From Sphingobacterium sp. UBA1575 (lineage in GTDB: Bacteria > Bacteroidota > Bacteroidia > Sphingobacteriales > Sphingobacteriaceae), in NCBI GenBank assembly GCA_002322865.1, contig DCOH01000065.1, positions 8,428 to 31,343 of the forward strand: a stretch of 22,916 nt of DNA. The letters are read 5' to 3'. The notes beneath the pieces were generated by a model. The model ran no database searches, was not told the DNA's origin, and saw only the letters and a list, made by a program, of their open reading frames with translations. Each line of letters starts with the position of its first letter. Position 1 is the stretch's first letter. Shown piece after piece: positions 1 through 7,459 of the stretch. The position numbers and the translations under genes were made by a program.

Positions 1-1977
1 TACTGCACCGCGGTTGCCGGTTTTGATCAGATGGTGATGCACCGCAGACACCGCCAATAGGGAAGGGATTGCGCAATGCTGCGAATCGATCGCCCTATCG
101 GATAGGATAATGACCTCAAAGCCATCCCGAACGGCATCATCCGCATAGCGGCATAGGCGTTCCAAACCTGCTTCTAAAGAACCTTCCTTGCCATCGGCAC
201 GGAAATAACTTTGGATGGTCTTTGCCTGAAAAACTCCGGTATCGATGGATCTTAATTTCTCCAGTTCGGAGGAAGTGAGGATGGGATGCTCCAGGGTTAC
301 ACAATGACAGAATTTCTGATCCTCAATCAGGATATTGCCGGCATTACCGATAAAAGTGGCCAAACTCATGACCAATCGCTCCCTTATCGGGTCGATCGGC
401 GGGTTGGTCACCTGCGCAAAAAACTGTTTGAAATAACTGGAAATATGCTGAGGTTGATCGGATAGCACAGCTAAAGGAACATCCGTTCCCATGGAACCAA
501 TAGGTTCATAGCCGGTCAAGGCCATAGGGGTCAGGATCGTTTCGATATCTTCGCGGCTATAGCCGAAGGATTGTTGGTATTTGAAAACCGATTCTTTAGA
601 AAGGTAGGTAAAGGTGACACGCGGATCTGCTAATTCATCCATTCGGATTTTATATTTATTGATCCAATCGCCGTAGGGTTGCTGGCGGATAAGTTCGCCT
701 TTGACCTCCTCATCCGAGCGGATCTTACCCGCCTCCATGTCTACCACGAAAATCTTTCCTGGCTGTTGGCGGCCTTTTTTGATGATGGTCGATTCGTCGA
801 TTGGCAATGCACCTGCCTCCGAAGCCACCACCACCCGGTCGTCCGAGGTAATAGCGTAACGTAATGGACGAAGACCATTTCGATCCAAGGTGGCGCCGAT
901 GATCTTTCCATCTGTAAAACAAAGTGCTGCCGGTCCATCCCATGGCTCCATCAAGGTGGCATGATATTCATAGAATGCCTTTTTTAAAGGGTCCATCTGC
1001 TCATTGCCATCCCAGGCTTCCGGAACGAGCATCAAGAGGACATGAGGAAGACTTCTGCCGCTATGGAGCAACAGCTCGACCACATTGTCCAGACAGGCCG
1101 AATCGGATTGGCCCTTATCTACTACGGGCAAGAGGATTTCCATTTCCTCTGCCGTAAAATAGGGCGAAGAGTAGGCCCTAACACCGGCATAGAACCAATT
1201 GAGGTTGCCGGTCAGGGTATTGATTTCCCCATTATGGGCAATCATCCGGAAAGGTTGGGCCAATGACCAGGATGGAAAGGTGTTGGTGGAAAACCTGGAA
1301 TGCACCAATCCAAAAGCAGAAACTACGCGTGGATCTTTCAGATCCTCAAAATAGCTACCCACCTGGTAAGTGGTCAACTGACCTTTATAGATAATGGTTT
1401 TGCAAGAAAGGGAGGCGAGGTAAAGGGGTAAAGGATAGGCTTGGTGTTTTTTGATCTTCTGGATGATCAGGCGGCGGAGCACATATAATTTCCGTTCAAA
1501 TTCTTCGGTGTTTTTAACCTGTTCGGGTCTGGCCACAAAGAATTGAACGATTTCTGGTTCGGCACTTAAGGCCGTAGGTCCTATACCGGTTCTATTGACC
1601 GGAACAGAACGAAAACCAAGGAAATCCATCTGACGTTCCGAAGCTGCTTCCACGATCACCTCGCGGCAGATCTTGTTCATCTCCTCTTCCTTCGGCAGGA
1701 ACAACATCCCTACGCCATAATAACCCGGTTCCTGTAATTGTATGCCTAGATTGATACATTCTTCCCATAAGAATTCGTGGGGAAGTTGGATCATGATACC
1801 GGCACCATCCCCAGACTCTGGATCACATCCACAAGCACCACGATGTTCCATATTCTCCAACATGGTCAGTGCATCGCGCACCTGCGCATGGGATTTCTGC
1901 CCTTTGATATGGGCGACAAAACCTACACCACAGGCATCGTGTTCAAATTCGGGATGATAAAGTCCTTCTTGCTGCAT
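1..1977 (-). CDS. gltB: Glutamate synthase large subunit (N-terminal part, runs off left edge)
   Basis: This is the large (alpha) subunit of glutamate synthase, which moves the amide nitrogen of glutamine onto 2-oxoglutarate for ammonia assimilation. Reading leftward from the ATG at 1977, 659 codons are open without a stop to the window edge. The start EHDACGVGFVAH places the N-terminal nucleophile at Cys16 after a 15-residue propeptide, as expected of class II (Ntn) glutamine amidotransferases. The amidotransferase domain continues through MEPWDGPAA to about residue 430. The central domain follows, with ALTGYEPIGSMGTD, QVTNPPIDPIRE and SAVHHHLI near the edge. The FMN/Fe-S synthase domain and the gltD partner would lie further left and are not visible. 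I found no frameshift. The 210-bp AT-rich gap upstream shows no clear TAnnTTTG box on this strand, so its promoter is unassigned. Confidence 0.96.
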   Translation of the reverse strand, partial: MQQEGLYHPEFEHDACGVGFVAHIKGQKSHAQVRDALTMLENMEHRGACGCDPESGDGAGIMIQLPHEFLWEECINLGIQLQEPGYYGVGMLFLPKEEEMNKICREVIVEAASERQMDFLGFRSVPVNRTGIGPTALSAEPEIVQFFVARPEQVKNTEEFERKLYVLRRLIIQKIKKHQAYPLPLYLASLSCKTIIYKGQLTTYQVGSYFEDLKDPRVVSAFGLVHSRFSTNTFPSWSLAQPFRMIAHNGEINTLTGNLNWFYAGVRAYSSPYFTAEEMEILLPVVDKGQSDSACLDNVVELLLHSGRSLPHVLLMLVPEAWDGNEQMDPLKKAFYEYHATLMEPWDGPAALCFTDGKIIGATLDRNGLRPLRYAITSDDRVVVASEAGALPIDESTIIKKGRQQPGKIFVVDMEAGKIRSDEEVKGELIRQQPYGDWINKYKIRMDELADPRVTFTYLSKESVFKYQQSFGYSREDIETILTPMALTGYEPIGSMGTDVPLAVLSDQPQHISSYFKQFFAQVTNPPIDPIRERLVMSLATFIGNAGNILIEDQKFCHCVTLEHPILTSSELEKLRSIDTGVFQAKTIQSYFRADGKEGSLEAGLERLCRYADDAVRDGFEVIILSDRAIDSQHCAIPSLLAVSAVHHHLIKTGNRGAV

Positions 1978-2160
1978 GATATTTTGAATATTAGATTGAT
2001 TTAATAACGAGATTGCTAATATATGAATAAAAACTTGTTTTATTTATAATATTTATAATTTAATTAATGTTTTGTTGTTTTTAATGTAAATTATACTTGG
2101 TTTTATGATTGAATTTGTATTTGTTTCGCCATCTCATTATAAAAATGAAATATCATTCGT

Positions 2161-2168
2161 TACATTTG
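2161..2168 (+). promoter_or_regulatory. Probable -7 promoter box of the epimerase gene
   Basis: TACATTTG matches the Bacteroidota -7 consensus TAnnTTTG exactly and ends 19 nt before the ATG at 2188. No good -33 TTTG lies at the usual distance. A short dyad, AATGA-N4-TCATT at 2144-2157, sits just upstream and an AT-rich TTTGTT/AACAAA inverted repeat (2165-2181) overlaps the box. Either could be an operator, but both are short and AT-rich. The rest of the 1978-2187 gap shows nothing I can name. Confidence 0.5.
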
Positions 2169-2187
2169 TTTATAGAACAAACAAATT

Positions 2188-3285
2188 ATGGTCATCAAAG
2201 AAATTGAGATCTACCGTTTGAGCATTCCGATGGAACCATTTGTGATTGCAACGGGGGTTATGGATTATGCACAGAATACTTTTATCCGGGTTCGGACAGA
2301 TGCTGAACTGTATGGGGTAGGCGAATGTTCGGCCTTTCCCATGATCGTTGGGGAGACCCAGGAAACCTGCATCGCTGTGGCAAAGGATTTTGCCAAGATC
2401 TGGGTAGGGAAAGATCCCTTGGCTTTGGAAGATCGCCTAGCCGAATTGCATACTTATATCGCGAAGAACAGCACCATCAAATCGGCATTCGATATGGCCT
2501 TATATGATCTGGCGGCCAAGGCTGCTGGCGTTCCGCTCTATCAATTTTTAGGGGGAACTCCTCGGGAGATCCATACGGATATCACCATCGGGATTGGCAG
2601 TGCGGAGGAAATGGCGGCCAAGGCATTGGCATTGTATGAAGGTGGGGCGGTTGCCCTGAAAGTCAAATTGGGGAAGAAGCCCCAAGAGGATATTGCCCGT
2701 ATGAAGACCATCCGCCAAGCGGTGGGTTTTGATATTCCAATCCGGATCGATGCCAACCAAGGTTGGACCTATGATGAGGCTGTGGAAGCATTACAAGGAT
2801 TGGAACCTTTGAAAATCCAATTCTGCGAGCAACCCATGCGCACCTATAATGACCATCTTCTTGCTGCTCTACGCGCGGAGACCATTGTTCCCATCATGGC
2901 GGATGAATCGGTTTATGATCATCATGATGCGGAGCGGATCTGTAGAACCGACAGCTGTGATTACATCAACATCAAATTCTCCAAATCTTCGGGGATTGCC
3001 GAATCGCTGAAGATACAGGCGATAGCCAAGGAATATGGTATCCCTTGTATGATCGGTGGAATGTTGGAAAGCCGTTTGGCATTGGCGGCCAAGGCGCATT
3101 TTGCCTATGCAGCAGATAATGTGAAATTCTATGATCTGGATACCTGCATGGTGGGCCATCTGGAAGATCCTGTAATTGGTGGCGTAGTGTATGATGGCTA
3201 TGCCATCAAGCTGACCGATGGTCCGGGCATCGCGGCTGATATTTCGGAAGAATTCTTACAAAAATGCGATAAATGGCTGGTATGA
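2188..3285 (+). CDS. Dipeptide epimerase (L-Ala-D/L-Glu epimerase-like, enolase superfamily)
   Basis: This is a cytoplasmic enolase-superfamily enzyme of the muconate-lactonizing subgroup that probably epimerises the second residue of a dipeptide, typically L-Ala-D-Glu released during murein recycling. The 365-residue length is normal. The expected catalytic set is visible: the KVK pair (Lys158, Lys160), metal ligands Asp188 (RIDANQG), Glu214 (CEQP) and Asp239 (MADES), and the second acid/base Lys263 (NIKFSK). The DLD pair at 316-318 corresponds to the DxD that binds the dipeptide amino group, which favours dipeptide epimerase over other members. Spacings agree with my recollection of the B. 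subtilis enzyme. The exact dipeptide cannot be read from sequence. Its stop overlaps the start of a 42-residue membrane peptide (ATGA). Confidence 0.88.
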   Translation: MVIKEIEIYRLSIPMEPFVIATGVMDYAQNTFIRVRTDAELYGVGECSAFPMIVGETQETCIAVAKDFAKIWVGKDPLALEDRLAELHTYIAKNSTIKSAFDMALYDLAAKAAGVPLYQFLGGTPREIHTDITIGIGSAEEMAAKALALYEGGAVALKVKLGKKPQEDIARMKTIRQAVGFDIPIRIDANQGWTYDEAVEALQGLEPLKIQFCEQPMRTYNDHLLAALRAETIVPIMADESVYDHHDAERICRTDSCDYINIKFSKSSGIAESLKIQAIAKEYGIPCMIGGMLESRLALAAKAHFAYAADNVKFYDLDTCMVGHLEDPVIGGVVYDGYAIKLTDGPGIAADISEEFLQKCDKWLV

Positions 3286-3410
3286 TCTACGCACAATTAA
3301 ATAACGACAGCTGGGATCTGGGAGTAAGTGAGGTGCTCATCCTACTTATCCTAGTCTTGATCCTGGCCTTTTTCTTTTATATTTTCCGGAAGCTGTTGAA
3401 GCGAAAGTAG
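3282..3410 (+). CDS. Small single-pass membrane peptide, 42 aa
   Basis: This short open frame starts with an ATG that overlaps the epimerase stop (ATGA, 3282-3285), the usual layout for translational coupling. The product has a polar N-terminus, then a strongly hydrophobic stretch of about 20 residues (VLILLILVLILAFFFYIF, roughly residues 18-35), and a basic tail RKLLKRK. This predicts one transmembrane helix with a cytoplasmic C-terminus. I recognise no family. The coupling, the clean amphipathic layout and the stop codon before the next promoter argue that it is translated. A chance open frame of this length is possible, so confidence is moderate. Confidence 0.55.
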   Translation: MIYAQLNNDSWDLGVSEVLILLILVLILAFFFYIFRKLLKRK

Positions 3411-3444
3411 GTTTGTTTACGGCTGAAATTTGGGTATAAATGAG

Positions 3445-3452
3445 TACCTTTG
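3445..3452 (+). promoter_or_regulatory. Probable -7 promoter box of the DHS-like gene
   Basis: TACCTTTG is an exact TAnnTTTG match ending 25 nt before the ATG at 3478. It lies after the upstream open frame ends at 3410, so the DHS-like gene likely starts its own transcript. The box also argues against the alternative upstream TTG start at 3430, which would lie upstream of the predicted transcription start. Confidence 0.55.
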
Positions 3453-3477
3453 GGAACATTTATCAGAATTAAAGATT

Positions 3478-4458
3478 ATGAGTACACAAAGAGGACCTAT
3501 TTCTCAATTCATGGAGAAAAACTATCTTCATTTTAATGCTGCTTCGATGGTAGATGCGGCGAAAGGCTATGAAGATCATTTGGCAGCGGGTGGTAAAATG
3601 TTGATTTCATTGGCCGGTGCGATGAGTACCGCGGAACTTGGAATTTCCCTAGCTGAAATGATCCGTCAGGATAAAGTGGCTATCATTTCCTGTACAGGTG
3701 CAAACTTGGAAGAGGATGTGATGAACTTGGTGGCTCACTCTCATTATAAGCGTGTTCCAAATTACCGCGATTTGACGCCTCAAGATGAATGGGAATTATT
3801 GGAGAACCATTACAACCGTGTAACCGATACCTGTATCCCTGAAGAAGAAGCTTTCCGTCGTTTGCAATCGCATTTAGAAAAGGCTTGGAAAGATGCAGAA
3901 GCTGCTGGCGAACGTTATTTCCCACACGAATTTTTATATAAAGTTGTTCTTTCCGGAGATCTGGAACAATATTACGAGATCGATCCGAAGAACTCTTGGA
4001 TCTTGGCAGCTGCTGAGAAAAATATTCCAATCATTGTACCGGGATGGGAAGATTCTACCACAGGTAACATCTTCGCCTCCTACGTGATCAAAGGCGAATT
4101 GAATGTACACACGGTTAAAACCGGTATTGAGTACATGATCTATCTTACAGAATGGTACCGCGCGAATTCGGGTGGTAAAGGAGTAGGATTCTTCCAGATC
4201 GGTGGTGGTATTGCCGGCGATTTCCCAATCTGTGTGGTTCCAATGATGTATCAGGATTTGGAATGGCATGATGTTCCTTTCTGGTCTTATTTCTGTCAGA
4301 TCTCTGATTCGACCACTTCTTTTGGTTCTTATTCAGGGGCAGTTCCGAATGAGAAGATCACTTGGGGTAAATTGGATACTGAATCCCCTAAATTCATCGT
4401 GGAGTCGGATGCAACGATCGTTGCACCATTGATCTTCGCCTGGGTTTTGGGTCAATAG
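3478..4458 (+). CDS. Deoxyhypusine synthase-like protein (bacterial, probably polyamine metabolism)
   Basis: This 326-residue protein belongs to the deoxyhypusine synthase family, NAD-dependent enzymes that transfer a 4-aminobutyl group from spermidine. The NAD-site segments SLAGAMSTAELG and SCTGANLEEDV are near the N-terminus. The catalytic lysine appears as Lys298 in ITWGKL, matching the WGK of eukaryotic DHS, which suggests an active enzyme. Bacteria have no eIF5A to modify, so the acceptor is probably a small amine. Bacterial members have been connected with homospermidine formation, but the reaction here is inference. I chose ATG 3478 because a promoter box lies at 3445-3452; an in-frame upstream TTG would add 16 atypical residues. 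The next gene starts 33 nt downstream and is probably co-transcribed. No arginine decarboxylase or agmatinase gene is visible nearby. Confidence 0.85.
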   Translation: MSTQRGPISQFMEKNYLHFNAASMVDAAKGYEDHLAAGGKMLISLAGAMSTAELGISLAEMIRQDKVAIISCTGANLEEDVMNLVAHSHYKRVPNYRDLTPQDEWELLENHYNRVTDTCIPEEEAFRRLQSHLEKAWKDAEAAGERYFPHEFLYKVVLSGDLEQYYEIDPKNSWILAAAEKNIPIIVPGWEDSTTGNIFASYVIKGELNVHTVKTGIEYMIYLTEWYRANSGGKGVGFFQIGGGIAGDFPICVVPMMYQDLEWHDVPFWSYFCQISDSTTSFGSYSGAVPNEKITWGKLDTESPKFIVESDATIVAPLIFAWVLGQ

Positions 4459-4491
4459 TCGATATTTTTAATTTAAGAATAGGTTTTAGAA

Positions 4492-4983
4492 ATGGCAGAT
4501 AGCTTACATACAACGAATCCCGTTGCGCTTCAAGCGTTGATGTCGGAAACCTTATTTTTACCAAAAACTCCTCAGCAGGAATTAACTTCTGCTGAGGAGT
4601 TTATCTATCAAGGGGATAAGAGCACAGGGGTGTTGTTTATCCTGCGGTATCCGGATTATCCTTATTTCTCGCCGGCGGCAGAGGAGGCTTTTCTGAAAAC
4701 CATCGGTGCATTGCAGCTCCACGCGGGCAATGTGGCGGTTGTCAATCTTGCCAATCCGCATAATCCGAATGAATGGAAACGAATCATGGCCTTTTTTCAA
4801 CCGAAGAAAATTACCTTATTGGGTGTAGAACCTATTTCTTTGGGCTTACCAGCCATCGCACATAATTCTTATATGCACGGAAAGATAGCAACGGTCTTCA
4901 ATACCTTTAGTTTTGAAGAGATGTTTGCCGATGTGCAGAAGAAAAAAATGTTCTGGATGGAATTTAAATCCTTTATGGGTTAG
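4492..4983 (+). CDS. Unrecognised 163-aa protein, possibly HolD/UDG-fold-like
   Basis: I do not recognise this soluble protein with confidence. It has no signal peptide or membrane segment. The order of elements is a short lead (ETLFLPKTP), a beta strand (GVLFILRYP), an Ala/Phe-rich helix (EEAFLKTIGAL), a second strand (VAVVNLANP), a third (KKITLLGVEPISLGLP), then a C-terminal helix ending in KKMFWMEFKSFM. This alternating alpha/beta pattern with LLGVEP recalls the uracil-DNA-glycosylase-like fold of the DNA polymerase III psi subunit (HolD). That is only a structural guess. It follows the DHS-like gene by 33 nt on the same strand with no obvious promoter. Its 3' end overlaps the convergent OstA-like gene by 11 bp. 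A perfect 14-bp inverted repeat lies within codons 25-37. Confidence 0.7.
   Translation: MADSLHTTNPVALQALMSETLFLPKTPQQELTSAEEFIYQGDKSTGVLFILRYPDYPYFSPAAEEAFLKTIGALQLHAGNVAVVNLANPHNPNEWKRIMAFFQPKKITLLGVEPISLGLPAIAHNSYMHGKIATVFNTFSFEEMFADVQKKKMFWMEFKSFMG
4565..4602 (+). repeat. Perfect 14-bp inverted repeat inside a coding sequence
   Basis: AAACTCCTCAGCAG (4565-4578) is the exact reverse complement of CTGCTGAGGAGTTT (4589-4602). The stem extends inward by a G-U pair (4579/4588) and an A-U pair (4580/4587), leaving a loop of six bases. The stem begins 74 bases into the gene at 4492 and encodes TPQQELTSAEEF. No uridine run follows on +; on - it is followed by TTTTTGG. Confidence 0.9.
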
Positions 4984-7363
4984 TCGAGCTGTTTTGCTCT
5001 TCCTCTAAGTTTTCTACTTCTTTTTTAGTTTGAACCGGATTTTCTACTTTTTTCTGGGTTGGATTTTCCTTGCTGTTTAAATCCTTTGAATTCGGGTCAG
5101 GATCATCTTTGCCGTTCTGGTCTGGAACAACCGTTTCCTTGCTGCGTTTTCTGTTCATCATATCCTCCACAGACTTTGGCCTGTCCTGAGGCTTCCAAAT
5201 AAAGCCAGGGAGCACCTCATTCTCTTGGGTAACCAACTTAAATGGATAAAGCTTCTGATCAACCTTCCTTTCCGAAACATAATCATTTATTTTTCGGTCA
5301 ACCATACGTATTTTGATGCGGCTACAGCGGTCATGGAACATCTCTTTGATGATTTTTGTTTTTTCATCTGCATTGAACACAAGAGCCTCCGCATTTCCTG
5401 TAACAAATAAGCGTTCGATATTGTTATTGGCAAAGAAGGCGATGATCTTTCGGCCTTTCAATTGATTGAACTTAACGGTATCCAGGACTGCATTCACCAT
5501 AAAAGCATTCTCTTTTAATAATGCATTATCCATTTTGTTGTTCTTGATCTGCATAAAAATAGTATCTGCAGAGATCTGGGATCCATCCGACCAGATCATG
5601 GGTTTACCCATAAACCGGAACATGGAATCGACCATTCCGTAATAAACGGAGTCGGCAACAGCCTGAAGGTCCGATTTGAACACCCTGACATTCTTATAGG
5701 CATTCACAATGCGGGTTCTGGCGGTATCTGAAAACATCACCGTAGAATCCTTTATTGTTGTATCGGCTTTTAAAGCAGAAGTCATAGCCTTTTTCATGAG
5801 ACTATCGGGTTCATTTCCCGATGGTATGACGGCATTTCTGCGCAGGATACTATCCGCTTTGGTTATGGCCTGTATCTGTTTCGGATCGACAGCCACCTTA
5901 TTTTGGCTTGCAGGATCTGTTTTATTTACTTTTGGTGTAGTTTTTTTCTGGACCGTTTTAGCCGGCGTGGTCGGTTTTTTTGGATCCTGAAGGATTTTCT
6001 CACCGGCAGTCTGTGGATTTTGCTGGGTAGAATCTCCTGCAGCATTTAAATCCATATCCTCCTCATCGCCATAATCTACATCCGTATCTTCTTGGAGTTT
6101 TCCTCCCGATCGATCCAATTTTAAATCCAAAGGCTTATAATCCCTCACAAAAATAACCTTGGAAAATATGGTATCCGCCGTCATGTAGGCCGTATCGATC
6201 CTGGTATTGGTTTTAGCGGTAGGTGCAAGAATACTATCCTGCTTGGAAGGTTCAATAGCTTTAAGTTCTGGGTTTTTCGCCAATTCTTTCTGCCGATCCT
6301 TTTCGAGCTTTTCAGCGGCTTTTAACCGTTCTTTCTCGGCTTTTTCTTTTTCTTTAGCCAGCTTTTCCTGATCGCGTTCAAGTTGCTTGATCTCTTTAGG
6401 AGTTAAGTTTGTCCTATCGATCGTGTCTGTAGCCGTAGAATCCGCATTCCCTGTGGAGTCTGATTGGACGACATATTTGATCAGGGGGTCGGTATGCATC
6501 AGGATAGACTGATCGGCCTCTAAATACTTACCATACTCGCCATTGGCATAGAATTTATCCAAGGTATCTACGAATACCACATTCCTAAAAGCTTCTCCTA
6601 TGCCTTTCTCCCGATCGTAGAATAAGCTATCGCCTTTTAAGAATCGGGATCCTTCGGTGTATAAGTTGTTTTTGTTGAATTTCGCAACGCCAAAGGCGGT
6701 GTTATATTTACCACGTTCTGTATATAATTTCTCGCCTTTTCTACCATTGATATTCGTAGGGCCAAAGAAAAATGCATCCCGATACATGGTGTTGTATTGT
6801 AGGGAGTCGGTATAGATAATTGCACCCGGCGTACGAACCACCACTTTGTTGCGGAAATAAGCATCCTTGGTCGTTTCGAAATAATAGGCATTCCTTGAGG
6901 TGATGGTATCCTGACGGCCAATAATTCGACCTCCATTTCTATAGGATCCGCGTTGGGAACCCGTATTATAGGTCATGTGGTTGGTGGTCAAGGTGGTTTC
7001 GCCATCAATCATCCTGACATTATAAAGAAGGGTTGCCTGTTGTGCAGCAGCATCATAAAACAAATCATCCCCATAGATAACCGTTCCAGAAGGTTGCGTG
7101 ATAACGATATTACCTTTTGCTTTGAAGAACTCTCTGCCATCTTCTTCTTTATAATAATCCCCAGAATCGGCAGCTAAAGTCGATCCCTTATGTTCATACA
7201 ATGCATTATACGCTCGAAATATTTTTTGGTTAATGGCTTTGACAGAAGATGAACTTAATAAACGAAGTTCATTTCCTGCAGGTTGAGCCTGTGGTGTAAC
7301 GGGAATCTGCCCATAACTGGCCAAACAGATGATGCTTAAAAACAGTAGAATAAGGTATCTCAC
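4973..7363 (-). CDS. OstA/LptA-like LPS-transport family protein with signal peptide
   Basis: This is a large exported protein (796 aa from the start chosen here) of the OstA/LptA-like type found in Bacteroidota, probably acting in lipopolysaccharide transport or assembly across the periplasm. After a signal peptide (RYLILLFLSIICLASYGQ) come beta-strand repeats typical of OstA-like domains (ADSGDYY, GNIVITQPSGTVIYGDDLFYD, TDSLQYN, GDSLFYD). A charged coiled-coil-like stretch lies around residues 321-365, then a Lys/Thr/Pro-rich linker around 425-490, a second beta-rich part (SDGSQISADTIFMQIKN), and an acidic low-complexity tail. I chose GTG at 7363 because it gives a clean signal peptide and follows a promoter box by 5 nt. 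A TTG at 7381 would add six residues but lies upstream of that box. The exact role is inferred from family. Confidence 0.85.
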   Translation of the reverse strand: MRYLILLFLSIICLASYGQIPVTPQAQPAGNELRLLSSSSVKAINQKIFRAYNALYEHKGSTLAADSGDYYKEEDGREFFKAKGNIVITQPSGTVIYGDDLFYDAAAQQATLLYNVRMIDGETTLTTNHMTYNTGSQRGSYRNGGRIIGRQDTITSRNAYYFETTKDAYFRNKVVVRTPGAIIYTDSLQYNTMYRDAFFFGPTNINGRKGEKLYTERGKYNTAFGVAKFNKNNLYTEGSRFLKGDSLFYDREKGIGEAFRNVVFVDTLDKFYANGEYGKYLEADQSILMHTDPLIKYVVQSDSTGNADSTATDTIDRTNLTPKEIKQLERDQEKLAKEKEKAEKERLKAAEKLEKDRQKELAKNPELKAIEPSKQDSILAPTAKTNTRIDTAYMTADTIFSKVIFVRDYKPLDLKLDRSGGKLQEDTDVDYGDEEDMDLNAAGDSTQQNPQTAGEKILQDPKKPTTPAKTVQKKTTPKVNKTDPASQNKVAVDPKQIQAITKADSILRRNAVIPSGNEPDSLMKKAMTSALKADTTIKDSTVMFSDTARTRIVNAYKNVRVFKSDLQAVADSVYYGMVDSMFRFMGKPMIWSDGSQISADTIFMQIKNNKMDNALLKENAFMVNAVLDTVKFNQLKGRKIIAFFANNNIERLFVTGNAEALVFNADEKTKIIKEMFHDRCSRIKIRMVDRKINDYVSERKVDQKLYPFKLVTQENEVLPGFIWKPQDRPKSVEDMMNRKRSKETVVPDQNGKDDPDPNSKDLNSKENPTQKKVENPVQTKKEVENLEEEQNSSTNP

Positions 7364-7368
7364 AAGCG

Positions 7369-7376
7369 CAAAAATA
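7369..7376 (-). promoter_or_regulatory. Probable -7 promoter box of the OstA-like gene
   Basis: Read on -, this is TATTTTTG, an exact TAnnTTTG match, five nt before the GTG at 7363. It would give a leaderless or nearly leaderless mRNA and favours the GTG start over TTG 7381. Confidence 0.5.
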
Positions 7377-7447
7377 TACAATTAATTAGCAAAAATTTGT
7401 TAAACAATAATTTTTAATAGCAAAGGGGATGCAAAGTTTATTATATC

Positions 7448-7455
7448 TATTTTTG
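7448..7455 (+). promoter_or_regulatory. Probable -7 promoter box of tilS
   Basis: TATTTTTG, an exact TAnnTTTG match, ends four nt before the only plausible tilS ATG (7460). It shares the short divergent gap 7364-7459 with the OstA-like promoter. The spacing implies little or no 5' leader. Confidence 0.5.
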
Positions 7456-7459
7456 AAGA

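Noticed and set aside
1978..2187. Long AT-rich gltB-epimerase gap as a possible riboswitch or small RNA
   Set aside because: No stable stem or terminator-like hairpin visible; only short AT-rich dyads.
5709..5990. Hydrophobic 93-residue open frame on +, membrane-protein-like
   Set aside because: It lies wholly opposite the long OstA-like gene, in the Lys/Thr/Pro-rich linker, whose reverse complement gives hydrophobic codons. No promoter or family match.
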